From: Melieria omissa
Taxonomy: Eukaryota; Arthropoda; Insecta; Diptera; Ulidiidae
Length of the DNA stretch: 64,000 bases
Assembly (NCBI GenBank): GCA_963971225.1
Contig: OZ020270.1
Coordinates: 72,680,432 to 72,744,431, forward strand
Direction of reading: 5' to 3'
Positions 30,437 to 42,200 of this stretch are shown one piece after another. Position numbers and translations under genes: made by a program. Numbering within the stretch: the first letter of the stretch is position 1; every line of letters begins with the position of its first letter. The notes beneath the pieces were generated by a model. That model was not told the origin of the DNA. It ran no database searches and saw only the letters and a program-made list of their open reading frames with translations.

Positions 30437-31237
30437 TTGTCGAGCTTTTCAAACAAAATGCCTGTTGAGCGATCCACCAAACGTCAACTTGTCATAATGG
30501 AGACTCTGTCCTCCAGACACATAAAGTTATCCAATGCACGTTTGACAGTTCCTGTCACTCGGGAGCGACCAAACACTCGCTCCAAACTCTCTAGTCCCAA
30601 AGCAACCGATCCTATTGTTGCAAAATTTATTTTCGAGTCCGATAGACTCGTGCAATTATGCACAAAGTTTTCATCGGCTCCCACTGAGGATTTGACCAAA
30701 TCTCTGGTCCAAATTAAGCAAAATAATTTGAAAGCTCAATGGGAGAGGCTTATGCGCGCACATGAGGCAGTCTTCATTGCTGAAGACAACAGCCAGCCCG
30801 ACGGGTTCAAAGAGTCGGCTAGGCAAAAAATCGACGCCTGCACAGACCAGTATGAGTTGTACATGGCTCAGATGTTGGACATCATTGAGATGCTCCAAAC
30901 TCAGTCCCCCCAGCCCGCTGCGCATATGGAACTGGTTCGACCCCTAGAACCAGCAAATACCCCTTACATTTGCCTACAAGTTCCACCTTGTGATACCGAA
31001 ACCTTCTTCGGGAGCTATGAGCAGTGGCCGTCCTTCCGGGACATGTTTACCGCGGTTTACATTAACCACCAGCTCACTCCAGCCCAAAAATTGTATCACC
31101 TCCGATACAAAACGCAAGGTAAAGCCGGTGCGATTGTTAAACAATACGCATTAACCGATGAGAATTTCGGACTCGCGTGGGAAGCCCTAAAATCTCGGTA
31201 TGAAAATAAACGCATTTTGGTTGACACCCAAATCTGA
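30437..31237 (+). pseudogene. gag: BEL/Pao gag, N-terminal part
   Basis: 266 open codons. An N-terminal coiled region is followed by the DUF1759-type core: FFGSYEQWPSFRDMFTAVY, LTPAQKLYHLRYKTQGKAGA and FGLAWEALKSRYENKRILV. The frame then breaks, and the gag continues in other frames to three zinc knuckles at about 31540-31735 (CKLCNANHPIRTC, CVNCLSTSHLTKDC, CVYCQKKHHSMLH). Several frameshifts show it is a dead copy. Confidence 0.85.
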
Positions 31238-31899
31238 TCCCTTTTAAATATCCCTCCTGCCCACACTGAAAATAGTGAGGCACTACATCGGATCCAGAGC
31301 ACTATAAACAATTGTGTGTCTATTCTCAATACTCAGGCCGTAGACACTGACCATTGGAATCCGCTATTGGGTTACATATGTTGTACCAAATTGCCCCAAT
31401 TTGGGGCAATACATTGTTATGGCTGCATAACATTCGCCCTTCTAAGCCGAAATCACAACCCTCGACTTTCAATGTCCTCCCAAATCGGCCACACAAATCC
31501 CTTAACTATCACACTCAAGTGAAAAGGGACTTCGCGTGCAAACTCTGCAACGCAAATCATCCCATACGGACTTGCCAAAGCTTCAAAATACTCACCCCCC
31601 GAGTCGACTTAAATACGTTAAGAAGCACAATTACTGCGTAAATTGTCTTAGTACATCGCATCTCACTAAAGATTGTACAAGCAATTTTACGTGCGTATAT
31701 TGCCAAAAGAAGCACCATTCCATGCTTCATTTCCCCAAAGGCAATGCGCAGCCCTCTCAATCTCCCAATCGGTCACATTCGACCCGACCACAGGTCGCAA
31801 CAGCTCCAAAACCAACGAAAAACAACTCTGCAACTCATTCCCTCTTTTCGGCAAAGTACGCCCCAAGTACAAGCCTTACACTCCAATAATGGCAACTAA

Positions 31900-33052
31900 T
31901 CCCTTCTGCCCACGGCACTGGTGTCTATTGAGCACTCAGGAAAGTTGTTCAAAGTTCGGGCGTTGATCGACCAAGCCTCTCAGCGTACCTTCATTTCCTC
32001 GAAGGTCCAGAAACGCCTCAAATTGCCAATCGAGAAATCCCCCTTCCAAATCTCGGGCATGGGCGGTCAGATTGTGCAAAATTCCAATCATACATGCTTC
32101 TTGACACTGGCAGTCCCCGAAAATCCCCGTGCAAGCAATCGTGCTCCAAGAGCTTACGAAATTGCTCCCCCCTGTACATATAAAATCGCCCAATTTGAAA
32201 GATTTTGCCATGCTAGATCTCGCTGATCCAAACCCCTTCGAGACAGCGCAGATTGATATAGTGATTGGCAGTGATCTCATCCCGCAGATCATGCTCGAAA
32301 GTATCCACCGAAATGTATGTGGCAGCTTACTTGCTCAGCATACAGTATTCGGTTGGGTATTAAGCGGTCCAGTACCCCCTTCGCATTTGACATGTGCCAC
32401 AGACGTACCAAGTCGTCATATGCATACTGGACCCGCCCTTCGAAATAATCTTCCCGCTCTAAAGAAAGCCGTTTCGCAAGTGATTGCCGCCCTCAATCTC
32501 GTAGGGTTTCCACCCCCGGAAATAATGGAAAATCGCTTTGAACCCACCACTCCTGCAAACTCATTCCCAAACCGGCAAATTCCCCCCTTCGTTTCCAACC
32601 GTTTTGATCCCGCAGGATGGCTTCCGCCCCTACTGAAACAGAGAAAAAGGGTTCGACAAGAGCGTTGGCTTGACGCCACTCGGTCCACATTCATAGCAAC
32701 TAACGGAAATTGCATTCCCCCGCAGTTCCTCCTTGCACCTCCTCCATCCCGGGTCCGAAAAGAGGTCAGTCGCCACTCCAGTGCGACTTGCTCTAAGCGC
32801 TGCAAATCCCGCAGGCGTCGGACTGATCGGGTATACACTCCAAGATCTATACGATCTCCCTCTTGGGTGAAACGGCTCCAGCAATTCTTCCATGCTGAGC
32901 CAAACGGTCATGCTCACACAGTTCCAATCCCGGATCAAAGAGCGGTTGACTGCCACCACCCTTTCGAAGAGCGAACCGTCATCCTCGCTCGGTTCTTCTC
33001 TCGTGCCCTACGAGCTCACAAGTACCCCGAGCGGAGATGCCCTTGTGTATAA
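31900..33052 (+). pseudogene. pol: BEL/Pao protease joined to a post-RT segment by deletion
   Basis: Frame 31921-32226 shows the protease-like FKVRALIDQASQRTFIS. Frame 32129-33052 shows the DUF1758 end (IDIVIGSDLIPQIM, TVFGWVLSGPV). After about 32560 it jumps to NRFDPAGWLPPLLKQRKRV, which resembles the conserved segment C-terminal to the RT in BEL pol. The catalytic RT is therefore missing, and the reading ends near 33052. No integrase or RNase H is seen. Confidence 0.7.
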
Positions 33053-33113
33053 ACAACCCCTCGAACCCCCTCATAACTCTCGCTTGAACTTCTCATTCCC
33101 CCTAAAGAAATGA

Positions 33114-33675
33114 AATGGCAATGCAGCCAATTTATATATGTATTTTCCCATATTCTCCCGGCTGTAGCTTAAGCGAACCCCGCAGCTCAGCAACGTTTTC
33201 TCATTCCCCCGATGTCAGCTTCAATACTGTTTTGTCCGAATAACTGACATCTTACTGTATTTGCAGGTCGGTAACTACGCCCCAACCGCTGCAGCAGCAC
33301 TCCCTCGAGGACGAGGCATCGATGGATGGCACACCCGCACCCGCAAAAGCTGCACCACGGAGTCCTCGCCCATCTGGCCCGCGGCATAATTTGATTGCAT
33401 TATGCAATGGCGGCCGCGATGGCTAAATGAGTGTTGTCTCGAGTGATCTGTCGATCCCACCTCTAATCCCTTCCTTTCCTTTCCCTTTGTACTCATGTTT
33501 CCCTCTATTTCTGCTCCCCGGCTTCGGCCGTTTGTATCGTTTAATGTTGATTATACTTCTTGTTACTCATCTTTCATCAGTCTCAGAACAAAGACCCGAA
33601 AATCCTAACCCGTGCGTTTGATTTCTACCGCTCCGCCGCCCTCGATTAAACAAATTCATTAAAGAAGTGTTTATA
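33114..33675. other. Region without a recognised gene
   Basis: GC-richer in 33270-33420, then TC-rich. No motif recognised. It may be the 3' leftover of the BEL element. It ends at the TA target of the next element. Confidence 0.4.
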
Positions 33676-34249
33676 TAGGGTAAAAGGTTCGGTTGTGGGC
33701 ATAGTTCGGTTGTGGGCACCCCTTCGTATCTTTTGATAGAAAGCAGGCTGGGTTTTTTTGACTAAGGCCATTTGATCATTATGGAACCACGATCTTTTTG
33801 TGCCAAATACTGAGTCGAATAGACACGCCTGCTTTGTGCTGGGACCATATATATCTTTCTGTGCTTAAAAAATAAGACACCAATTTTGTTACACATTTTA
33901 AATGGTGTCATAAATCGAAGTGAATCCATCGAAAAGGCGAGTAAAATGCATTTTTATTTAGTAAATTTATTATACTTTGTGATCCAATATTGATTACAAC
34001 CAATATGTTTACCCCGGACAAATTTTTCACTACTTCTCAAAATGGCTGCCAAATTCGGTTGTGGGCACTGCAATTAGTTCGGTTGTGGGCACCCGTCTTT
34101 TAGTGATTTGGTAAGTTTTGGTATGTTATTTCATCGAAAATGGTCTTCTAACGCATTTTTTGGTTGTTTTAGTTATACCTTCCAAGGGTAAATAAAAAAA
34201 ATCCTCCGATATCTTTTTTAAGGTGCTGGATGTAATTTAACATTATTCT

Positions 34250-34345
34250 GCAGATAAGCTAACCACAAAATCGACTGCCGCAGCGTATGCGATTTCCCGA
34301 ACCACTTTCCAACGCTACAAAAAGAAGGTGGAAGAAAATTTCGGA
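34250..34345 (+). pseudogene. pogo/psq-type helix-turn-helix remnant
   Basis: About 32 codons reading KSTAAAYAISRTTLQRYKKK in the sister copy (57047-57106); this copy has small changes. The A-A-x-x-x-x-I-x-x-x-T-L-x-R-Y pattern is the psq/CENP-B-type DNA-binding helix-turn-helix of pogo-class transposases. A second degraded stretch near 34497 (in sister frame VFLTAQENDLVTYILKC) is the segment that normally follows it. No DDE domain remains. Confidence 0.68.
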
Positions 34346-34789
34346 AACATCAAAGCTGTCGACGGTGGTGTTTTCTTCTTTTTCTTCTTTTCGTGGATGT
34401 TATCGAATCAGGTTAACTGGTGTTTTCCACTACTTCACGTCACAGCACTTGAAGAGTGTTGATTAATTAGGTTGAATTTCATTTTACTTCAGGTCTTCTT
34501 GACAGCCCAGGAGAATGACTTGGTCACATACATTTTGAAATGCCCGTCCATCTAAAGTGTGCCGACATGCGTACCAGCTACTTCACATGCGTGCATTGTG
34601 CTTCAAATAATTAAAACTTAATATTTTTCTATATTCGTGTTGGTTTTTCTTCATATTTCCCCGTTTCCAGCAGATTTTCCAAGGGTGCCCACAACCGAAC
34701 CAAAAAAAAATTTTCGTTAAAAATTACTACTTTACAAAATTTAAAAAAAAAATTTCCTATTTGACGGAATCGATTTACTTTTGTCATTA

Positions 34790-35358
34790 CACCTAAGTCT
34801 GTTTTTACACGGTCTTTTTTTACACGGTTTTGATATAACACGGTTTGAAAATTGAATATTTTTAATTTTTTTACACGATTTTATTCCATTTAGCACGATT
34901 TGAAATTTTATGTACTTAAATTTTTTTTGTCAAATTTAATTTTTGCGAAGTATGTTCATATCACAAAAAAGTATTTATGAAAGAAAAAAGTCTGAAACCA
35001 TCGATAGTATCGATAGTGCTATCGATAGTTTGCGAACACTAGCTTAAAGATTTAAGTGAATTCCCTTTTAGCGCGTACAAGCAATTTTTACTGGTCAAAG
35101 CAAATGTGAATAGCACTAATTTAGGGGAATTCCCTTTATGTGCATACAATAAAATTTACTGGTCAGAGCAATTGAAACGTGTTAATATTTTGTGAACTGT
35201 CAATGCAATAAGACGTGTTTGGTAAATAAATTTTAATAGGTTTTAGAGATTAGGAACAAATCACCCATTTTTGTATACGATCAATGTCTTTTTTTACACG
35301 TTTTTTTTTACACGGCTTCTTCTGGAACCAATCTACCGTGTAAAAACAGACTTAGGTG
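34790..35358. mobile_element. TA-target MITE inside the pogo-like element
   Basis: 569 bp, TIR CACCTAAGTCTGTTTTTACA at left and its perfect inverse at right (at least 23 bp). TA at 34788-34789 and 35359-35360. The sister element at about 57568 shows the empty site (CATTACTTG). The interior repeats TTTTTACACG and contains ATCGATAG palindromes. No coding capacity. Confidence 0.92.
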
Positions 35359-35510
35359 TACTTGTTAGCTAAGGTCTCTAGCTTTCCATAGATGTCCATA
35401 TGTCCGATTAAGAAGAACTTGGTAAAAAGTTATGAGCCAAAAACAAAAAGGTGCCCACAACCGAACCTATAGTATTCCCCTACACTTTTGTGTATTCATT
35501 TTACACTTAA

Positions 35511-35850
35511 CCGTAGGAACACAATTGGAGCGTATGAGCGTATTTACGTTCGACGTACTGCGTTGTCAAATTTAATTTCATATATTTCTATGAAAGCGCA
35601 CACAATTGACGACGCAAGCGTATGAACGTAAAAACGTCGTACGCTCACTTAGATCTATTTCTATTTTTTTACGCCGCGTATGGGCGTATTATTCATTTTT
35701 CGACAATTGAAAAACGTATTTTGACTATTTTATACGTTGCTGCTCACGCTGGAATTGTGAGCAAGGCAACGTCTGAACGTATTTCGACAGCGTATTTACG
35801 CCGTACGCCGTGCGCCCATACGTCCATACGCTCCAATTGTGTTCCTACGG
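35511..35850. mobile_element. 340-bp MITE with TAA target (Harbinger-like)
   Basis: TIR CCGTAGGAACACAATTGGAG at left with its inverse at right (about 26 bp), 3-bp TSD TAA at 35508-35510 and 35851-35853. A 3-bp TWA duplication points to PIF/Harbinger. The interior is rich in CGTA-containing words (CGTATG, ACGTAC) and partly palindromic. No coding capacity. Confidence 0.82.
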
Positions 35851-35853
35851 TAA

Positions 35854-36439
35854 TTTTTAATAATGTTGCACGCGTCACAAAGGTTTCGCGGTCGCGCACA
35901 GAGAAATAAGACCAAGTGGTACGAGAAACGTTATAATTCGTGTTTATTGATAATACGTAATTCAAGGTGTGGATATAAAGTATTGGTGACTTGTAATCGA
36001 AGGAATATAAATGTGATCTGGTTATATGTTTTGTGAAATATTCGTAAGCTTTCGAATATTTCGTAATGTTGTAAGAAGTAGGATTTGATGTTTTGTACAT
36101 GTGAATATAATGTTAGTTAGAGTGAATGTATGTACGATATATACAGCGTGTGTGGTTTTGACTGCTTATTGTAAAATGTTGTGATGAAAATGTACAATGT
36201 GTGTTGAGCGAAGTTCTGTGATTTTTGTCCACCTGGTAATGTTCGTGTTGAATAGAATGTTGTCGCGGATCGCGTGATGTAGTCGCCGATGTTCAGATGA
36301 TGAGTGGCCGTCAGCCGCGCAAGCACCGTTTTGGACAGCGAGGGATGCCGTCGGTAAGTACATAAGGAGAGAGGATGAGGAATAGCGGTAAATAACAAAT
36401 GGTAAGTATATAGGAATAAGGTAGGTATACGAGGTGGAA
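35854..36439. other. Region without a recognised gene
   Basis: AT-rich. I see no domain, TIR or TSD. The GC-richer piece at 36250-36350 has no identifiable product. Confidence 0.4.
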
Positions 36440-36660
36440 GAGGACATGTATTGTTTGTCGTCTCTGTATTTTCGCACAAGTTCATTACTTGGCATCCAGT
36501 CTTCTATTTCGGTATCTAGCAAATTCGGAGTTGATAGCATGGACTCACAAGTTCCTGCAATTAACCTGTTGGTTAATTTAATTTTCATTAATCCCAATTT
36601 TGTAAAAATACTTTCCGGACACGCACTGCTGTGACTTAGAGTTAATACATGCGCTGCCAT
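36440..36660 (-). pseudogene. hAT transposase C-terminal remnant
   Basis: From the Met at 36660 the minus strand reads SACPESIFTKLGLMKIKLTN followed by RLIAGTCESML and a short acidic tail. This resembles the hAT dimerisation block (S-x-x-E-x-x-F-S-K-L-x-x-I-K ... R-L). The upstream catalytic part is absent and downstream residues look random. No element ends could be defined. Confidence 0.55.
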
Positions 36661-37971
36661 TTAAAACATTTTTAAGCTTCCTACTGTATGCCAAAAATGT
36701 TCAACTAAATGCTAAAGAATGAGCTGATCAATCGAATGAGGTTACCATATTGCGAGGAATGTCGTAAACTTAATTGATATTTTTTAAGTGCAAATATGTG
36801 TGTATGCATTTGCAGTGTATGACTATAAAAGAGGAAGGAAGGGAGGGGACATTCAAGGTAAAGTCTCTGATTGCGTTCAACCTGGCGAACGCCAGAACGA
36901 TTCTTGTCCCTGTCCAATCCAAGCTGATACACAGCCTCCGCGCGGCCCTTCTGGATAGCTATTTGGCACCCTCTGAATAGTGAACTAATGTGTGCAGCGT
37001 GTCTAATGCCCAGCACTTGATATTAGGGTTGTGCGCAGGATTTGGTGCTCGCCACGTAAATCCTACTACCAATGAAAGCCAAAAAGCAAGACACGGAAGA
37101 AACCTACAATGTTGACCACCACAGCAAACGATTTAAGGACCAAATTTTGAGGATATGTACCTGGAATGTCCGGACTCTCTATAGGGAAGGTGCCTCTATC
37201 TGATGGACGGAACCCTTAGGTAAGTAGGTAGGTAGGTGTGGCTGCTCCAGGAGGAGCACACTTAGGCCAGGCGGCCCATTGTGATACCACATGAGATCGA
37301 GCATCATTTCGCTCACTCGTTAAACCAGTTGGAGCTATGTATTAACGATGCTTTGTAGACCGCGTATGGTCTTATCAGATAGATCTTGTAGACTTCCGAA
37401 GAAGAAGTTACCTAAGTAGGTCAGCTTCTTCTGGATAAAGCGGGACAGTAACATAGGAAGTGAGGAATATTTTCTTCCTCCTCATCGTCCAAACAGCTGC
37501 GATAGGAGTCGTTCGAAAACAGCCACATCCTTTTTGCGTGGGTGCCGATTAGGCAGTGAACCGTAAGGACACCGATCATGGTTCTAATCTGGGCTCTGTT
37601 TAATGAGAGGAGTTCTTTATAACATCGAAGATTTAATGTTGGCCAAAGTTGGCGCGCAAGGAGGCTTGTGTTTCCTTTAACCCAACTTAAATTCGTATCG
37701 TGTATAGAGCTCGCATGGGTACGAAGCTTACATGTTAAAAGAGGGACACCGAGCGTGGTCAACTCTTGGCCTAACTGCTCAGTAGTGCCCTGTATCGCGA
37801 GATCGTCCGCTCTACAGTTCCATGGAATATCCCTATGACCTGGAACCCAGCATAGGCGAATTTAAAGCTGCTTGACTGGCATGACAGCCCGATTACGACA
37901 CTAAGGCCTAGCTACCCGCAACCAACCGTGTTGTGCGTACGAATTGTTTTCACTAGGTTGGAAGGGACCTA

Positions 37972-39245
37972 AAGCACTGTTCACTCAAAATTGGTACGCA
38001 CTCCAGCAATCCTTACAGAGTCATTTTTGAAATGTATTAAAAAAGTAAGTGCTTATCAGTAGGCAATGAATGTACCTTTATCAGGTTAAAATTTTGTGGA
38101 ACTAGCTTTTTATTAGTGAGTTTTATTCGCGAAGGAGTTTGCTGCTTAGAAATTAATTGTGAACAAATTTGTGGAAAATCCGACATGGTCAGGATCAAAA
38201 ATTGCTACAATATTAAAGTTGTTCAAAACTACTGCTTTAAGAGTTATAAAACGATTCAAGGACACCCTGAGCCTTGAAAGGAAGAATAAAACAATTAAAA
38301 AAAAATACGAAAATGGCTCAAAACTAAAAAGAAATGTTCTAGCCTCAATTAAGAAGAATAACGCTTTATCTGATAATGATTGCGCTAAAAAATTTGGAAC
38401 TAGCTTATTGACAGCTAGGCGTTAAAGCAGGAAATCCTATCGAGCTATTATATTCCTAAATCACTCAGATAAACAAAATGTAATAGCAAAAGGACGCGCT
38501 TGTAAACTTTATAACAACATTTTGACCAAATTTAATGGGTGCGTTATAATGGATGATGAAACCTATGTTAAGCTTGACTTTAAACAACTCCCAGGACAAA
38601 AGTGTTATGCTTTAAAGAAACGGGGCGATGTTCTTTCAAAATATTAGTACAAAAAAATATATAAACTTGCCAAAAAAGTGATGATTTGGCAAGCTATTTG
38701 CAGCTGTGGTCTGAAGAGTAGGGCATATGTGGCTTTGAGCGCTATAACGTCCGAAGTATACAGGAAGGAATGCTTGGAGAAACTTTTACTGCCTTTTAAA
38801 GTTTTAAAGTTTTGGCCAGATTTGGCGAGCATTCATTATTCACAGGCAACAATGAATTGGTATCAAGCCAATAGTGTCGATGTAGAGCCGAGAGATAGCA
38901 ATCTACCAAATTGTCCAAATTTACGCCCAATCGAAAAATATTGGGTTACTGTTAAAAACTAATTGCGCAGAAATGGTGGTGCTATCAAAAACGCAGGATC
39001 AATGATTGTTAAGTGGAACAAGTTTGCTGCCCAGGCCACTAGATCGGATGTTCAAGGAGTAATTGACAGCATCAAGAGAAATGCCCGCAAATTGATACAT
39101 TCAAGTTGAACATAAAATTGGTGTTTCCTCATTTGAATAACTGAATAAATTCTCTTTTGTTTGAGCTATAGAATATTATCGTGTGCTTTTTTTTTCAAGA
39201 GATATAACCTCATTTGTGCGTACCGATTTTGAGTGAACAGTGCTT
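37972..39245 (+). mobile_element. Tc1/mariner-superfamily element inside the SINE
   Basis: TIR of 30 bp (AAGCACTGTTCACTCAAAAT... with one mismatch to the inverse right end), TA at 37970-37971 and 39246-39247. The intact SINE copies show the empty site GGACCTACAG. Length 1,274 bp. Confidence 0.93.
38159..39108 (+). pseudogene. Tc1/mariner-superfamily transposase, degenerate
   Basis: The N-terminal helix-turn-helix part (KLFKTTALRVIKRFKD, ALSDNDCAKKFGTS) stops at 38425. The catalytic part resumes with CVIMDDETYVKLDFKQLPGQ near 38540 and VMIWQAICSCGLKSRAYV near 38680. LPNCPNLRPIEKYWVTVKN near 38900 precedes a stop, and the C-terminal tail reads on to about 39108. The first D and the RPIE glutamate are visible. 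Stops near 38425, 38645 and 38960 kill it. It is a different family from the Tc1 at 45782. Confidence 0.82.
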
Positions 39246-42200
39246 TACAGTTTTATGCCGATTCCGAACGGCGAGTTAAAAGCTTTTTCATAGGCAATTT
39301 TACTCTCAGAGGTTTGCCATTTCCTGCTGAGAGGACAGACCCCGGAAGAAAAATTGTTGTTTTTTCTTTTTTTGTTTTTCCGGTGTTAACGCAACGGAGT
39401 TTTGAACTCGCGGAGTCTTGACTCGCGGCCCAACTCACTAGCCAGCTAAGCTATGGCGGCTGCATGTTATTTTGACCGCATCCAGAGCTCTAAGAGCTGA
39501 TTGGCTGTCTGATAATATAAGGATACCAGTTGCCGATATCTTGTTTACCCTGAGCCAATCGGAAGCTGCACAGATTGCTGTGCCCTCAGCCTGGAAGACA
39601 CTAAAGTAATCTGGCAGCCGGAGCTTTAAATTAAGTTTTAATTCTTCTGAATAGATGCCACAGCCCACCTGACCAAGCAGTTTCGATCCATCCTTATAAA
39701 TATGGATATCACCGCTGGCAGGGAGCGCACCCAGCTCCCATTCGGCTCTAGATGGGATAACAACCTGATAGTCCTTATCAAAGGACAGGCTGGGTGTCAT
39801 GTAGTCAACATTCTGAGATATGCCTTTGAAATAATTTAGAATAGAAGAGTGCCCGTAACGCCCAACTCTCCATTACGCGGAAGCGCGCATCCTGATGGCA
39901 GCATTGGCGGCCAATTGCTTCCCTAGGATATCGAATGGGATTAGGTGAAGCACAACGTCCAAAGCATTATTGGAAGTAGTCCGCAGGGCCCTACTTATAC
40001 ATAACTCTGCGGACCTTTGAATTTTGGTAAGTATTTGGGAGTGAGACCTTTTGGGCAATGAAGGCCACCAGACTACTATCCCATATAACAAAAGAGGCCG
40101 AACAACGGCGGTATACAGTCAGTGTACGATATGAGGTCTTGTACCCCATACATTGCCTATCATCCTTTTACATATGTAAAGGGCATACTGGCTTTATTAG
40201 CTCTTTCCAGGACGTTGGGTTTCCATTTAAGTTTCCTGTCTAATACAAGTCCCAGATATTTAGCGGTATCCGAGAATTTCAGAGCGATCCCTAGCAGCCT
40301 CGGGGGATCAATCTCAGGTATTCTATGTTTATTTGTGAAGAGAACTAGCTCCGTTTTATGTGGGTTGTCGCTAAGACCACATTCTATGGCCCAATTTGTT
40401 TGGATGTTCAAGCCATGTTGCAACACATTCCTGATAATTGAAGGAAACTTTCCGGAGACCGCAATAGCAACATCATCTGCGTAGGCGACCACCCGGCACC
40501 ATCTCCAGAGGCATTAGCAGTGCGTTCACCGCTTAATTCCAAAGAAGAGGCGAGAGGACCCCTCCCTGGGGTGTCCCCCTTTTTACAGATCTCTGTGTAG
40601 ATGCGGTACTTGCATTGATGACGCGGCTATGAAGTAGCTGCTCAATCAGTGCTACTAGCGGCACACGTACACTTAGGTCTGCAAGTGCGTCGGTAATGGC
40701 CTCCGACCTGATGTTGTTAAAGGCCCCTTCAATATCCGTAAAAGATACCATAGTAAATTCCTTGCACTCAAGTGATTTCTCTATGATATGGATGAAGCAA
40801 TGCAGAGCGGTTTCTACAGATTTACCCCTGCAGTACGCATGTTGTGAGGGCGAGATTGGTCGATCGACCAACAACTGCCTAATATGAGTATCCACTAACC
40901 TTTCCAAGATTTTGAGAAGGAAAGAGAAGATACTAATCGGTCTGAGGTCTTTTGGACGGCCCATAACAATTTCTGTCTAGTCACAAAGAGGTCGACTTCT
41001 GGGACCGGTGGACGGTTTCCCGACCAGGAGTCCGCCAAGTCGTTAGAGCCACCTGGGAAGTGTGTGTCTAGCAGAATATCGAGTGATTCTTCACTACTAG
41101 AAGCCCATGACCCGTCTTCCTTTTGGAGGTAGCAGGTGCTAGATGGACATTTAGAGAGTAATTTCCTGAGCCTAGAGGCTTCGGTAGTAAGTTCTATGTT
41201 ACCACCGAAGTCTCTCCAAGACTCCCTCTTAGCTTTCCTTAGCCTGATTTTATAGGCTTTGAGAGCCAGCCTGTATTCTAGCCAGACTTCATCCGTGCAT
41301 GACCGCCTAGCCTTATTGAATAACTTCCTGGCTGCTCTGCGGAGCTCACTGATTTCAGCATACCACCAGGGGGATCTTAATCCTTTCCGCGTGGACAGCT
41401 TTCTCAATGGGCAAGCTACGTCTAGGGCCGCATTCAGCATCGACGTGAATGATTCAACTGACTTATTTAGTGCATCCTTACTGTCGAGCGGTCTTGGAAT
41501 ATCAGTTGGGAGAAGGCACTGGACCGTATCGTAATAAAGAGGCCAGTTGGCCTTTTTTAAATTTCTAAAGAGGGGTTGACTTGGAACTTTATCCGAGATC
41601 TCCCACAATAAGTATCTGTGATCCGAGAAAGAGTGATCCTTGGAGACCCTCCAATTACTCAATCGGTTCGATACAGTTTGAGAGGCAAGAGTGAGATCGA
41701 GAACTTCTTGCCTGTTTCTAGTAATAGTGGTAGGTTCTTTACCCTTATTACATATGTGAAGATTAGTAGAGAGGATAAAATCGGAAAGAATTTCGCCTCT
41801 TATATTAGTATTGGAGCTGCCCCACACTTCATGATGCGCGTTGACGTCAGACCCCTTACAAAATTTAAGGCTGACATCACCGCCATCCAGGAAATGCGAT
41901 GGACAGGACAAGGTTACTCCAAGCGAGCAGACTTTGACATCTACTACAGCTTCCATGCGGAGAAGCGCGAATTGGGCTGTGGAGTTGTGGTCAGCAAGAG
42001 ACTTCGCCACCACGTCTCTCGGTTCACTCCGGTGAACGAACGGCTGGCTTCGATCCGCATCAAGGCTAAATACTTTAGCATCAGCAAAATTTGCTTGCTA
42101 TCCCCGACGGAAGAGAAGGACGATGCGACCAAGGATGCCTGGCCATGAAGTCAAAATCGTCACCGGGGACTTCAATGCAAAGGTCGGGCGAGAAGGTATA

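Larger units (their letters stand above)
30301..33113 (+). mobile_element. BEL/Pao element remnant
   Basis: Plus-strand leader, gag and parts of pol of a BEL/Pao retrotransposon, heavily frameshifted and internally deleted (no RT motifs and no integrase). It served as the target for the gypsy insertion at AAGT. LTRs not confirmed. Confidence 0.8.
33678..35480 (+). mobile_element. pogo-like DNA element, copy 1, with inner MITE
   Basis: TA flanks at 33676-33677 and 35481-35482. Ends carry GGTTCGGTTGTGGGCA (left) and its inverse (right), next to a short GGGTAAAA/GGGGAAT terminus. Without the MITE at 34790-35358 it is about 1.23 kb, matching 56459-57685 closely throughout. The motif TTCGGTTGTGGGC occurs six times (four direct, two inverted). 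Inside is a helix-turn-helix coding remnant. Non-autonomous as it stands. Confidence 0.9.
37871..39463 (-). mobile_element. tRNA-derived SINE, diverged copy, split by a Tc1/mariner
   Basis: SINE sequence lies at 37871-37970 and 39248-39463. The minus strand shows GCAGCCGCCATAGCTTAGCT, with A-box-like TAGCTTAGCTGG and B-box-like GAGTTCAAAACTCC, clearer tRNA signatures than in the other copies. It is more diverged than the copies at 12102 and 44810, consistent with age. No certain TSD. Confidence 0.82.
37206..41855 (-). mobile_element. LOA-like LINE (5'-truncated) inserted in the RTE LINE
   Basis: Minus-strand LINE whose 3' terminus is the GGTAAGTAGGTAGGTAGG-type repeat at 37206 and whose 5' truncation lies inside the endonuclease at about 41855. 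Flanking RTE bases (ACCCTTA at left, CCCCTTA at right) look like a short imperfect TSD. It is interrupted by a SINE. The family is related to, but distinct from, the LINEs at 5852 and 48013. Confidence 0.82.
37421..41855 (-). pseudogene. LOA-like ORF2 (EN part, RT, RNase H, knuckle), degraded
   Basis: Pieces on the minus strand in order: endonuclease end (DVNAHHEVWGSSNTN, HSFSDHRYLLW) and linker 41855-40980; RT fingers/palm 40964-40533 (DLRPISIFSFLLKILERL, TPQGGVLSPLLW); palm end 40492-40160 (VAYADDVAIAVSG); thumb 40091-39873; RNase H 39800-39465 (YKDGSKLL, FQAEGTA, LSDSQSALRAL); then, beyond the SINE, WVPGHRD at about 37830-37850 and the knuckle CLDDEEEENIPHFLCYC near 37460-37510. Catalytic motifs are mostly kept, but frameshifts separate almost every block. 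Confidence 0.85.

Noticed and set aside
36166..36660. 164-residue host protein
   Set aside because: Only the first part has a recognisable pattern (hAT dimerisation block); the rest is low-complexity and looks random.
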